A DNA stretch of 64,000 nt from Portulaca oleracea. Taxonomy: Eukaryota; Streptophyta; Magnoliopsida; Caryophyllales; Portulacaceae. Below the pieces are notes generated by a model that saw only the letters and a program-made list of their open reading frames with translations, was not told the DNA's origin and ran no database searches. Where the stretch lies: contig CM055877.1 in assembly GCA_029582165.1 (NCBI GenBank), positions 6,005,855 through 6,069,854 of the forward strand, written 5' to 3'. Within the stretch, counting starts at the first letter, position 1; each line of letters starts with the position of its first letter. A program made the position numbers and the translations under genes. Shown here piece after piece: positions 43,801-54,699 of this stretch.

Positions 43801-44740
43801 GATTTATGAATATTCGTTATGACGTTCGTTTTATAATTTATTGTCGAGTTCCCTTTATTTCACTATTGACGATCATAGGAGACAATGGGCCAAGACGCTT
43901 TATATGCAGGTTTTTTTTCACCTCATATTTACAATTAAATGATGTTCTGCATTAATTTTCTTATCATTTTTCATTTTACAATATATATTGTGGACTGATG
44001 TATATTATATGTTAGTTTTTTATACCAAACTATTAAGAATAAGAAACACATGATGTGCGTTTTCAATCAAAATATTTAATAATTATCTTAAATTATGCAT
44101 AATTCACAAAAATGTGAATGTAAGATAGAGTAAGGTAGGAGAAACACTCCATTAACAAGGATGGGAATAATAGGGTTCCACCATCACTCATTTGATGGAT
44201 ACTCCCACTATATAACCTCCCACTTTGGTATATGAGACACCCTCTATTTGTAAGCATGGGATGGGAATAGTAAGGTTTCCCTCTCACTATTTCTCCCACT
44301 TTGTTGGAGATGGTCTAATATCCTATTGACACAATTTTACATTGACAAACTACTTTCCCAAAGATCCTTTAAAAACCCAACTATATACATATATATTAGT
44401 CTTGGTCTATTAATACAATGTCTATATAATACAAGAAGCACACATTAGAGCTCATAATGATACAGTACTCAAGTATGAGTTATTATTATTTGAGAGCTCT
44501 AAATAGTGTTTATTATGATCCAATTTTCCAAAAATTTATCATTAACAAACTACAAACTTCATACACTCATTACATTGTGTATATGGAATCCAACCCTAGA
44601 TAAACACACTAATCTAATGCTATAAAACACTCTGAACACACTCATCCCTGACGTCACATCTATATTCACATTATTACACAAGGGAAAACAAGACCCTAAC
44701 ATTTCTTCTCCCCTTTCTGTTTTCTTTTTTTCTTCTTTGG
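43801..44740. other. AT-rich gene-free stretch, downstream of the HIPP gene
   Basis: A local repeat of GATGGGAATA with CTCCCACTTTG lies near 44160-44310. No coding region is supported. The right part probably includes the HIPP 3' UTR. Confidence 0.45.
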
Positions 44741-44744
44741 GAGA

Positions 44745-46158
44745 TTAAGAAATAACACAAGAATTAGGGTTTTCATCAACATAACCATGGTAATAAGGGT
44801 GAGAATTGTAGCGGTAATAATGCTCTGGCCACACCTTAAACTCAACTACTTGGGATTGAGTTGGAGTACTTTCTTGCTTGTCCACATTTTGCTTCTCTTC
44901 CTTGGCGGGTCCCACAGTATCTATCTGTGGGCTCCACTGCTTCTTCAACTTCCCAACAATATCAACTGGATCAACATCTCCCACCACTGTTATTTTGCCT
45001 GCTTCCATGTCCACGGCAAGTGATTCAATCCCTGAATTTGCATGAAATCGTAATAATTCAGCACCCACAAACACAATTTATCATAATTAGTTAACAATTT
45101 TGTTGTTTCCCCATCTGGGTCGGGTTCGGGTTGGACCAATTTGGGTGGGGTTAACTTGGGTGAATGATAGTCAGGTTTGGGGTGGGTTGGGTTTGAGTCG
45201 GGTTCATGTTGGATCGGGTGAAAAATGAATTCGAGTTAAATCGGGTTCCAATCCATTTCGAGTTAATTATTTTTGGCATTTTAATGTCTGGATTGGTCTG
45301 ATTGTGTGAGTCATTCAGGTTGGTTCAGTTTTGCAAGGTCTAGTTTTCCCCACCCCTACTTTGAGAAATCAATTACTCCCTTTAGTTTTTTTAATTGACA
45401 TTTTTGAGGGGAAGCTTAAGTTGTAAAAGTATATAGGGTGGTTGTTAGAAAAATTATTTGAATATATTAACTTTTGATATTTATTCGTTAGATGCTATAC
45501 AAAAAAAAATATTAATTAATATATTATTGAAATTGAAAATTAACATAATAGAGTATAAAATAGAAAACCGTTAGCTAAAAAGTCAGACACAAAAACGTAG
45601 GTTCTAATAACATGATGAATTGTATGTTGAAAGCTCATTTAAATTCCAGTTTTGGATGCAAAATTTCCCTTCATATAGAACAAGGAAAAAAACAGCACAG
45701 AAAAGAGCCTAACACGTAAACAAAATCGTAATTAATCAGCACCCAGAAACAGAGTTTCCGTTATAATTGATTAATTGTTCTTTTCCCCTGTTTCCATGAA
45801 CCCCTGTTTTTCAGCTCAACTATGTATTATTACTCTAAACTCGGTATATTAATCCAACAAAGTCATTTTAATTTGGAAATTCAAAATTGCCCCGACCCAT
45901 TTCATAAAACAAAAAGGTTCTATTTTTCTATTTTTGTAACATTTAAAAATTCAAAACTCTGCCCTGTAATACCTAGAAGAGAAGAGACTGCTTTTAGAGC
46001 CTTCTGCTTATCCTTCTCATCATGTATGCTCAACTTCACAACCACTTTCTGCAAAAATTAACCAAATAAATTACTATAATAAATATTTCAAAACTAAACA
46101 TAGAAACTTAATAAATAAATAAATTATCAGAGTATATTAGAAAAGCTACCCTCATCAT
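44745..46158 (-). CDS. heavy-metal-associated isoprenylated plant protein (HIPP), three exons
   Basis: Exons are complement(46150..46158), complement(45973..46048) and complement(44745..45031), with GT-AG introns at every border, giving 123 residues. The frame joins cleanly: MMR, then [20 protein letters not shown], then [20 protein letters not shown]. Residues 3-68 form an HMA fold. The usual metal-binding CxxC in the first loop is missing (IHDEKDK there), as in several HIPP subgroups, so metal binding is doubtful. A charged linker and a Tyr/His-rich segment ([14 protein letters not shown]) follow. The last four residues, CVIS, are a CaaX box for prenylation, which should attach the protein to membranes. 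The 941-bp second intron holds a GGGTCGGG-rich repeat at about 45110-45360. HIPPs act in metal homeostasis and stress or pathogen responses; the role here is not known. Confidence 0.88.
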
Positions 46159-46290
46159 GTCTGGTATTTGAGTCTTAATTTGACTGGGCAAGTTAAGCAA
46201 AAATCTAAGGAGTTAGAAAAGGGCAGAAAATGTAAATGAAATTTCGTGTGTATTATTTTGATTTGAAGAGATGCAAAAGAGGGGTTGGAA

Positions 46291-46298
46291 ATTTATAG
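46291..46298 (-). promoter_or_regulatory. TATA box of the HIPP gene
   Basis: The minus strand reads CTATAAAT about 133 bp upstream of the ATG, fitting a leader of about 100 nt. Confidence 0.55.
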
Positions 46299-46702
46299 TA
46301 TGGAGAAGAAAGAGAGGTGATTGAGAAGGTGTAAATGAGGGAAGGAGAGAGTGAATTTAGTTTGGAAGAGACTAGTCAATTACTCAATTCTTCCTACGCG
46401 CAGCATTGTGTTTTTTTGGTTTAGGGGTTGGAATGTTTAGTGTGTCATAATCAACCAATTTGGTTAGTGAGTACTAAGTACGTCTATCCAAGACACACCC
46501 ACCAAAGATGCAATTTATTCGGTGCATTCGGAACATGTGATTCAAATATTAAGACTTTCCAAATACTATGATTATTCACTTTTACTGTTATGATTGTTCA
46601 GTCTTGTTATCATGATTGTTCGGTGTTAATATCCTAGAATACGTGCTCCAAGTGCATGTAATATTATATTGAACCAAAGAGGTTGTGGGTTGTGATGTAA
46701 CC

Positions 46703-46992
46703 CATGGTTGTTCAAAAAAACCGGAATTGTAAAACCAAAACTGTAAATCAGTAAAATCAAATTGAAAACCGAGAAAATTGAGCCGGTTAAAATCATTGCA
46801 CCGAGCCTTAAATATATTCTTCCAAATCTCAACCAAGCCGTATCTATTTGCTTCCGATTAACCAATGAATTGAACCATCAAACCCGGTGCACTAGATTAT
46901 CCGGTTTCGGTTTATGTTTGGCGCAAACTATTTTGTTTGTGTACCACTTCGAAAAACTGAAACTACATCGAAACGACCCATGAACAACCCTG
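46703..46992. mobile_element. hAT-like MITE, 290 bp
   Basis: Left CATGGTTGTTCA and right TGAACAACCCTG are inverted, flanked by ATGTAACC (46695-46702) and ATGCAACC (46993-47000). It lies about 0.4 kb upstream of the HIPP TATA box. Confidence 0.8.
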
Positions 46993-47000
46993 ATGCAACC

Positions 47001-47900
47001 CATCTTCCATGCTAAGTTTAAAGTTTTGGTAGAAGTAAAATACTTTTTATTAATAGAAAGGTGTTTTTACTTTTTACATATCATTGATCGGGAGTTCAAA
47101 ATTTGGTTAAACGGATTGATTATCTGAAAATAATTAATTTACAACTTTGAACCCATGAAAACTTGAAAAGTTGTTTTGTCATAAATTAATATCTAGTAAC
47201 CTCACCTCTTCAAAGGGAAATTTTCTATAGGAAAATAAAGGAAATGGTGGACCCTTTGTAAACTTTTCCCAAATCAATCTACATTCAAATATGGAGAAAG
47301 TCAACCTGAAAAAATTGATCATTTTCCCGTGGTTTTTGATCAACCAAATGCACCTTAAGTGTTATATAATCTGTAAATATACAATTATCCGATCGAAAAT
47401 CAGTTAACCGGAATTTTCAGATCGAATACGGATCGTGAGTTTTAATATTCGACAATTTTAATTATTGAAATATCTGATTATCCCCTTACATCGAAAAAAT
47501 AATCCTTATCATCCCATTCTGGTTCAAATGGGGCATTATTTTGATGACCCTAAATACGACTTGGCTTGGATTATAGGTGGACTTGAGAGGAGACTTTGAT
47601 TTTGTGTGTAGCCATAAAATTTGATTGGGTAGATGTACGCCACCCTGTTGATTTTGTCGGGGACCAAGTCTAATGTACTAGTCAATGTTCGAGACTCGAG
47701 ACTTTCATATATTGACTTTATGATTGGGATTAGTATGCCATCTAGTTCGTACTCGTCAAATGCTTGATACTGGGTATTGCTCCTTCTATGTTTAGGGAGA
47801 TAAAAACTTAGGAACAAAATGGATACATGTATAGTTAATTAAGACCATGTCTTCTGTTTCTAGGTTTTACATTAAAGAAGTACATACTCTAGTCTCATGT
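47001..47900. other. gene-free stretch
   Basis: No gene supported. The part at about 47650-47735 (GACCAAGTCTAATGTACTAG) resembles 53515-53580 and may be an outlying piece of the block duplicated at 48.7 and 55.5 kb. Confidence 0.4.
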
Positions 47901-47906
47901 CACTAA

Positions 47907-48114
47907 GGCTCTATCAAATTTATGGATAAATTTAATTTACCAAAATTAACTAGCTTTTACCTAAATTTACCCAACTTTAAAAAACAAAAAAATTGAATTT
48001 TGATATATGGACACAAATTTGTCAAAAATTATCAAAATTTACCCAAAGTTACCAGAAACTATCAAAATTTAACTTTTACCAACTCTTTTCTTTACCCATG
48101 AGTTTGAGAGGCCC
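47907..48114. mobile_element. PIF/Harbinger-like MITE, GGCCCTNTCAAATT family, copy 2
   Basis: Left GGCTCTATCAAATTTATGG and right CCATGAGTTTGAGAGGCCC are inverted between TAA (47904-47906) and TAA (48115-48117). It is related to the element at 43002. Confidence 0.8.
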
Positions 48115-48193
48115 TAAAGCAAGGGAAAGAGCCCTTATTTAAGTAATATTTATTTTGTTGTTATATATCTATATGCCAAAATAAAATTTAAAA

Positions 48194-48212
48194 AGAGAGA
48201 GAGAGAGAGAGA
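48194..48212. repeat. (GA)n microsatellite
   Basis: A short uninterrupted GA run. Confidence 0.9.
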
Positions 48213-49095
48213 CGTTTTTCAGTGGCACAAGGTCCTCGAGTAAGAGCTTCTTAACAATCAAAACATATTGTTGATGGATTTCAATTTACAGCTACTCGAG
48301 GAAGGGAAAATGCAATTAGAAGGGCTTAGTAACCAAGGGTAGGCGAATGGCTTCTACCTGTATTAAGGGTTGTTTTGTAGGGACTAACGGAAGATATAAG
48401 AGGGGAGTTTGTTATGGTTATTCAAGTCCAATCGGAGTGACGCCACAAAGTGGAGGACCAAGGAATTAAAAACTTGCAGCCATCATTGGATAACCGAGAT
48501 ATACAGATACTTCAAAAATCAAAATAATGGCAAATTGGTAATATTTGTTTTATGATAGATAAATTTTTTTTTTACTTCATTTCAAGAAAAAAGCTAGCAT
48601 TAAGGAAGCATAAGGTCTTGCCATTAAGACAAGATAATGAGCTCTTTTGTAGTGATCTTTTTAATTTTTGTTGAATGTCCCACTACCAAAAAATTAGTGG
48701 ATATTTGTTAGAGCGAGGTATCGAGACATTTAGTTCAATGTTTAGTTGAAGATATTGCAGTTACATATGATAGTAAGTATTCAACCCAAAGAACTCCGTG
48801 AATTTTAACTAATCAGTGGTAAGTGTGACATAATAGAGTAGCTCAAGGGGAAGAGTCTAAAGAGTTTATTTTTTGCTCGTGTGCGATTTGGGGGTTTGGT
48901 ATTTGGGGAGATCGAGTGTTGTAGTAGGTAGTTGTAGATTGTTGATGAGTCTTGGTTATTAGGAAGTTTTTGAGGAATCAATTACCTCTCAATTCAAGAT
49001 GAATTGTCAAAATTGGTGCTCGAACGACATAAGCAGATGGACTACTCTAGAGAGGTTATTTGGGCGGCTCATCAGAGCCTTGAATTTACATGTAG

Positions 49096-49264
49096 TAATG
49101 ACGGACCTAGATGTTCTAAATAGGGGTGGCTACTATACGATTACACTTGCATGATAAAATAAAATCAATAATTTTTACCCTTAAATTTTCTTCATTTTTT
49201 TTCTTTCTTTTCTTTGACCTAGGGGGTCATGACCACCCCTAAGGTGAATGGGGATCCGCCAGTG
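49096..49264. mobile_element. hAT-like MITE, GGCGGATCC family
   Basis: Left TAATGACGGACCT and right GGATCCGCCAGTG are inverted between perfect 8-bp duplications ACATGTAG (49088-49095 and 49265-49272). Copy B has the empty site near 55890 (ATACAAGTAGTGTTC). Confidence 0.85.
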
Positions 49265-49559
49265 ACATGTAGTGTTCTTTTCAAGGCTCAAGACTTTCCC
49301 AAAGAAATAGTACGTCTGCAAGACTTTTAGTTTCTTTGTGTTGGGATTACAATTTTGTAGCCATGGTACATAATTGATGTATGAATTGGCTATTACTCTT
49401 AACTTTAATCTCGCTACTTGTTAGCTACAGTTGAAAAATTATGACCTAGAACAGTAACATTGTGATTTATTTTTTGAAACATAAGTACAACGAATGGTAT
49501 AGGAGACTTTCTCTCAATGTATCTATCTAGACAATTTGCTTGTAATACACTAACGAGCT

Positions 49560-50080
49560 CATAAGAATGGAAGATGGTTCAAAGCGTGAGAATACAAATT
49601 ATAAAGGAAAGTCCCTTCTTAGTCAGCCAGTCAGTAGGCTAATCATCATCTCTATAGATATGTTGGATGTGAAAAGGCTCTAGTTTATGTAAGAGGTCTT
49701 GGATGACCTTTATCAATGTATGAATAGGTCACGGTCTATTATAATTCTCCAAAAGTGCTTGAGTAACAACTTGGTTATCGCCCTTTTGAAATGATATTAA
49801 TTCAAGTATCCCTTGCAAATAGCATAAAAAAGCTCATATCGGAGGACAATAGCTTCTACAACCAAAATGGACACAACACCCAAATTATAACTGTCTGACC
49901 CCAAAAAATGTTCTCCCACATCTCGAAGTAGGAACCTTGCTAACCAAAGATTGGTTTCAGAGTTGGGACTTGGCTTGACTCACCAACCTTCAAGTCTTCC
50001 TCCAAGTTGATGATTTGGACTCATCAAAGTTGAGCTTCACGTAGTCCAAATGAGAAGGTGATCTGACATTCATTGATGTA
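49560..50080 (-). pseudogene. LINE RNase H domain relic, copy A
   Basis: On the minus strand the segment near 50035-50060 reads DYVKLNFDES, the opening of the plant LINE C-terminal RNase H (RVT_3) domain. Near 49630-49790 it reads GDNQVVTQALLENYNRP and then TLIKVIQDLLHKLEPFHIQHI, followed by an acidic box like YRDDD. These are the later strands and helix of the same domain. Stops interrupt it. The matching relic in copy B is at about 57500-57950. Confidence 0.65.
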
Positions 50081-50117
50081 ACATCTGGATACAGGTGGAT
50101 GAAATTTGATACAGCCT

Positions 50118-51111
50118 TGTAGGAGGCAAAAATTTGTCGACAAATCAGAAAATGACACGTGAAAAATAAATTAAATTTATTTATCCGTCATGTGTTAAAT
50201 TAATTACGGCGGTACATTTAATTAAATTTTAAATGAAAATGTACCATAGTCATTAACGTCGTGGCACGTGTCAAGTATGATGCAGAAAATAGTAATTATT
50301 TCTTTATTTTAAATAAAGAGATAATTAAGTAATTCGGGCCAAGCCCAAAGTCGACTCAAACCCTAAGCAACCCTAGACCTCCAGAGCCTATAAATAGGGG
50401 TCCTCCCCCTCATTTTGAAGACCCCCGAGAGATTCAGCAGTCAACATCCAGAGGCTGCAGGAGATCAAACTGCCAGAGGCTTCCAGCTACCAAGCGCCAA
50501 GGATCGAAGCCTGCAGAAGATCAAGATCGAGTCTCCAAGTTTTCGACACCTCTTGAACGTGAGCAACAACGGAGTTCTTCAACAAGACACTCAGCAATCT
50601 ACCCCCTGGCATTTGGCATTCTACACTCCAGAGGCTTCAGAAGATCGAACTACAGGCGACCTCTAGCTACCAAGCGCCAAGGACCAACGTCGGCTAGTTC
50701 AACAACTTCTGTTCTTCGCATCAAATACTGCAGTCATCTCCTCGTCTGGTTTATCGATCGAGACCAAGCACTAAGCCCTCGCATCCAAGAACTTGAAGAA
50801 CTGCAACCAACAATCTACCTGCAAACGGTCAACCTTCGAGCAACCTCCAGCTACCAAGCACTAAGGAGATCAACGCTCAGGTCCTTCAGCTCAAGAATTG
50901 CTAAAGAGTTCTTCTGCTAGTCCTGCATCCGAGGTCGAGATCAAGCGCCTGCGCCCTCGGCTCACCCAAATTTCAGGAGCTCGAATCAGAGGAATACTTT
51001 ACTGTTTTTAATACAGAGATTGTACCCGCATACATTCAAATATTAATACAAATTATATTTGTTTCTCAATTTCTTGTCTTTATTTCTTTAGGCTCAAAAT
51101 TTGTGTTTACA
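50118..51111 (+). mobile_element. 994-bp solo LTR in copy A
   Basis: It starts TGTAGGAGGC and ends GTGTTTACA between perfect AGCCT duplications (50113-50117 and 51112-51116). A strong TATA box CTATAAATAGGGG sits near 50389. The part after it is GC-richer and contains three diverged units with CTACCAAGC, spaced about 180 bp (near 50484, 50661 and 50846). Copy B lacks the insertion. The long open frame at 50415-50666 is part of these units, not a gene. Confidence 0.85.
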
Positions 51112-52192
51112 AGCCTATGAAGTCAAAATGTGTTATAGGAGAGCTCTCTCGTTCTCGCATGATGGAATGATTGTAAATGCACACCTGCACTTGGACATAA
51201 CACTTAAAAGTTTGAACTAAAGAATTAATTCATTCTAATGCAACTAAAGAAATTAGGAGAATCACGGGCCTTCTGAAGAAGTCTTAGAGGAAGTGGGGAC
51301 TTCTGTAAAGGGTTGAAATTTTGCGGTGATTGTTTATGGATATAAGGGTAACTCGTAATTTATTTGGAATAAATATGAGAAAAATCACTCCTTGATGAAT
51401 TATTATTCGTATTTTTATTGAAAAATCATTCAATTTGAATATGACTTATTACTCATAATAACTATTCAAAATGTTCTCTTAAAGACACGATCTTACAATA
51501 ATTTTACGTAAAACGACCTCACTTTAGAATTTCCACTACTTTAATTTTGTATGACAGTGAATCTTACTTCGAACTCATTGGATAATAATAATTCCTACTT
51601 TAAATTATTGAATATCCAAACTCCTATTGTATGCATATATACAAGTGCCAGTGCTAATCGCCTAATCCACTATGACACATAGGGTACAAAGTAAAACTCA
51701 CTATGGTACAATTCTGAACTACAAATTGTTTTTCACCAATCCTAAGAAGAGTTTACTTTTTTTCGATTATTAAAAGCCAGCAAGTTTAAAAGTTCATGGA
51801 ATACAGCAAAACTGTATTATAAGATAGCAAGCAACCAACTCCAACAGATAAAGGGAATAACCAAACACTGCTAAAGATAAGCAAACAATTAGAATTATCG
51901 CGTCCACAACAGCAAAAAATATGCACATCTCAATCACAATATTAAAAGGTCAATAATTTCATTTTGGTGGGCCATCGAGGCCTCGCACGCTTATAGCGTT
52001 ACCAATAATTGCAACTCTTCGGTCTACCTCAGCGTCAATGTCATCAAGACTGACATTTTTAAATATGTTTCGGCACCCAGTCATCCTAACTTTTTGACCA
52101 TCTTTCTGGCCATGAACACCCCTACAAGTTGCATCTCTGACAAGTTGCCACTTAGATTTCATCACCAAGTTATGTTTTCTCTTACTTGTGGC

Positions 52193-52674
52193 TAGACCTG
52201 TCAATTCGGTCAGTCGGGCGGTTTCAGGTCGGTCGTATATCGGGTTCGGGTAAATACGGGTCGGGTGTATTTCGGGTTCGGGAAAATACGGGCGGTGTAT
52301 TTGATTGCGACATTTTTCCGCTTTTCCTTTAAAAAAATGGTCTCTAAATACTACTTTTTGTACAATATACATAATAAAATATGATTATCTTCTACTAACG
52401 ATAGATTATTGTAACTATTTTAACTTAAATTAGAGAAATAATAAATAAATAAGTTGCGAGTATAGTTTAACGTTGAAAATTACAAAGAAAAATCACAAAT
52501 TCTAATAAAGTTGAACTTAAAAAATTAATTTTTCGGGTTAAACGGGCGGGTCGGGTTTGACCCGCTAATTTTCGGGTTCGATATACTTCGGGTTTAGTTG
52601 AAAAATCGTGTTCAAAACCCAGAAATTTCGGGCGGGTTCGGGTCAAGTTGTCGGGTCAGAAACTGTCAGGTCTA
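52193..52674. mobile_element. hAT-like MITE, TAGACCTGNCA family
   Basis: Left TAGACCTGTCA and right TGTCAGGTCTA are inverted between perfect CTTGTGGC sites (52185-52192 and 52675-52682). The body is rich in TCGGGTTCGGGT-type units. Confidence 0.9.
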
Positions 52675-52682
52675 CTTGTGGC

Positions 52683-52836
52683 CATAGTTATTAAAATCTC
52701 GATCCTGATTTACGATCCTACGACTTTATAGTCCAAAATCGTCCATACGATTCAACTATTTACACACGATCCACGATCTTACATAATCTTAACTTCGTCA
52801 TAGTTTCGAGTTAGGATCCCGATTTTAACAACCTTG
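52683..52836. mobile_element. hAT-like MITE, ATAGTTATTAAAATC family
   Basis: Left CATAGTTATTAAAATC and right GATTTTAACAACCTTG are inverted. They lie between CTTGTGGC at 52675-52682 and CTTGTGGC at 52837-52844. It is the same family as 25432-25597, inverse orientation. Confidence 0.85.
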
Positions 52837-52969
52837 CTTGTGGCTTTACCCTTAGAAGCCTCAATGATTGAATTCTCAATATCAACAAATAATTCACGCT
52901 CATCCACCCCATCAAAGGATCCAATCAAGTTGCTATGAGTGCGATCACTGTCAGAGTCGTCTCCATGAT

Positions 52970-53284
52970 CCTCTTATTCATGTTGGAGTTACACTTAAAC
53001 CATGTACTCAAGGGTCTATGTAGCCCCGACATAAATAAGACATGTGTATTATAGCTTCAATATCAGTTTTAACCATAATCCTGAAGTTTGCATCAATCGG
53101 AAGATAAATTCAAACATAGGATGAAAACAAAGAACGAGACAGGAGCCTTTTTCTTCAGCCCACAAACTTTAAGTTCCTTTTTTATTCAGCCTACAAACTT
53201 TAAAGTCTAAAAAATTAATGTTGAAAACTAAGGGTTCAGAAAATAAATACCCCTAAAGTTCGGGGCCTAAAATACAAAAATCCC
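52970..53284. mobile_element. half of a Mutator-type fold-back element
   Basis: It matches the right half of the element at 24499-25033, from CTCTTATTCATGTT to CCCCTAAAGTTCGGGG and the final AAAATCCC. The left arm is missing. Confidence 0.75.
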
Positions 53285-53534
53285 GGTGGCGAAGAGGGAA
53301 GGAGAGTGTCAATTTCCTTGATTGGCATCCAAGGAAGAGCCCAGTCAAGTCTATGTCTTTCCTATGGCAGTATTGTGGCGAGTGGGCAATAATTCCGTTG
53401 GCTTCCAAGATGTCTATGGATGCACTCGAATATTTGTGGATCTTAGGGAACGGAACCTTCGACTTGGATGATATTTTTTGACCAAAATGAGGCTTATATA
53501 GCTTGGATATACCAACTGGACCAAGTCTATGCAC
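53285..53534 (-). pseudogene. unidentified gene fragment
   Basis: A minus-strand open stretch reads KPHFGQKISSKSKVPFPKIH and then IDILEANGIIAHSPQYCHRK. Composition is protein-like rather than low-complexity, but I recognise no family, and the plus strand is also partly open. It could be a captured exon or a chance frame. Confidence 0.3.
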
Positions 53535-53773
53535 GAGTCAATGTCAACACTCATGTAAACTTTTATGATTGGCCTTATTTTCGATCTGATCTGATTTGTA
53601 CACTTTTATGCATGGAATTGTATCTTTGAAACCTTTGTAAACAAATTATGTTTTGCTGTAGCTAAGAACCAACAACAATAACCGTCAGTAAAGTCTCGCT
53701 AAAAAGGCTAATCTGTTGGAAGTCGTTTTGATTTAAGTTATGTTATTGTAAGTTATCGACTTTTACAGGGTAT

Positions 53774-53946
53774 ATGGATATTGAGGTAGAAGAGGATTGT
53801 CTTAACACTATTCAAAGGATTAAAATGAATTTTACCGGAAAAAGTAACATTGTTAAGATCATCCAGGAAATTAATAAAATAGGAAGTAGTTTTAATTCAA
53901 TTGTTTGGAACCATGTAAAAAGGGGGGATATTGAGGTAAAAATCTT
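53774..53946 (+). pseudogene. RNase H (RVT_3-type) domain fragment
   Basis: It reads MDIEVEEDCLNTIQRIK, then IVKIIQEINKIGSSFNSIVW and NHVKRGD. This is the D-x-L-x-x-I-Q helix and the following strand of the RVT_3 RNase H domain found at the end of plant LINEs and in dispersed RNase H-like genes. The N-terminal catalytic strands and the final His/Asp region are absent. The open frame beyond 53946 is T-rich and not homologous. Confidence 0.6.
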
Positions 53947-54265
53947 TCTTCTGTTCTTAATTGAAAAAACACTCATGGACATCTCAATGGCTACCCCTAC
54001 CCTCTTCACCCCCATATTAATGGTTATATTTACTCTGTTTCATATTTACTCTGTTTCACCCCTACCCTCACAACAAAACTATAAATCAAGGACTTTTGCC
54101 CCATTTTTTTGGGTTTTTTTTTTGTTTTTGCTTTTCTTGAATCGCGCAAAATTGGGGAGATTCAAAAGAGGAAAATTAAAAAGTGGGTGGCTAATTTTTT
54201 TTCTACGAATTTGAATTGGATTCTATAGGGGGATTCGATTTCGTAAGTCGTAACAGTCTGAATTG

Positions 54266-54650
54266 CTAGATACCGAGGAAAATGAGAGCCAAGATCTGCA
54301 GACGGCGGGGTGCGGCAAAGGTCGGTGTCGATGGAGCTTCAGAAGTTGAAGGAGGACTCCACGGGCAAATAAGGAGACTGAATTCCCCGGTATCTAGATA
54401 AGGAGACTGAATTCCAGTGCCATGGAGAGGAAAGCTGAGAGAATGAGATGTCGAGATTGGGTGCGGTGGGGTGCAGCGAAGGTCGGTGAAGATAGAGCGC
54501 CAAGGTCTGCAGACGGCGTTGATGGTGATGTGGTCAAAGATGGAGGTGAGTCTGGTGATGATGAGTGGCAAGATGTCGGGCCGATGTTGAACCAATCTGA
54601 CATAGTTGAAATGAGAGAGAAAACATAGCGATATGGTTGAATTTGACATG
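54266..54650 (-). pseudogene. F-box gene fragment with internal rearrangement
   Basis: The minus strand reads RPDILPLIITRLTSIFDHIT and then INAVCRPWRSIF, the core of a plant F-box, which docks on SKP1 in SCF ubiquitin ligases. After about 60 residues the sequence becomes Pro/Ser-rich and repeats itself: GGTGCGG-AAGGTCGGTG and TCTGCAGACGGCG each occur twice (about 54295-54330 and 54465-54520). The substrate-binding C-terminal region is missing. Confidence 0.6.
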
Positions 54651-54699
54651 GTAGTAGAGAGAGAAAAGAGAGATAGAGCGAAAAAGAGACCGGCTATTT

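Larger units (their letters stand above)
48697..51735. repeat. duplicated block, copy A
   Basis: It aligns with 55505-58742 in the same order, from AGTGGATATTTGTTAGAG through TTGCAGTTACATATG, ATCACGGGCCTTCTGAAGAAG and ATAATAATAATTCCTACTTTAAAT to the ACAAAGTAAAACTCACTAT region. Copy A alone carries a hAT MITE (49096-49264) and a solo LTR (50118-51111). It contains a minus-strand LINE RNase H relic. Confidence 0.85.
51959..52975 (-). pseudogene. 3' exon of an unidentified gene, broken by two MITEs
   Basis: With the insertions at 52193-52674 and 52683-52836 ignored, 52845-52975 and 51959-52192 keep one minus-strand frame up to a stop at 51959. The right part is acidic (DDSDSDRTHSN, then GVDERELFVDIENSI). 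The left part has KSKWQLVRDATCRG and DDIDAEVDRRVAIIG, and ends GLDGPPK. I do not recognise the protein. The frame is otherwise open, so decay is recent or the insertions were the disabling event. The 5' part of the gene is replaced by half of a Mutator-type fold-back at 52970. The joined reading is inference from perfect target duplications. Confidence 0.5.

Noticed and set aside
50415..50666. 83-residue plus-strand frame as a gene.
   Set aside because: It falls in the transcribed part of a solo LTR and is built from that LTR's own subrepeats.
53947..54214. C-terminal continuation of the RNase H fragment with hydrophobic runs, as a membrane protein.
   Set aside because: The hydrophobic residues come from T-rich DNA (TTTTTTGGG runs), and there is no similarity beyond the RNase H part.
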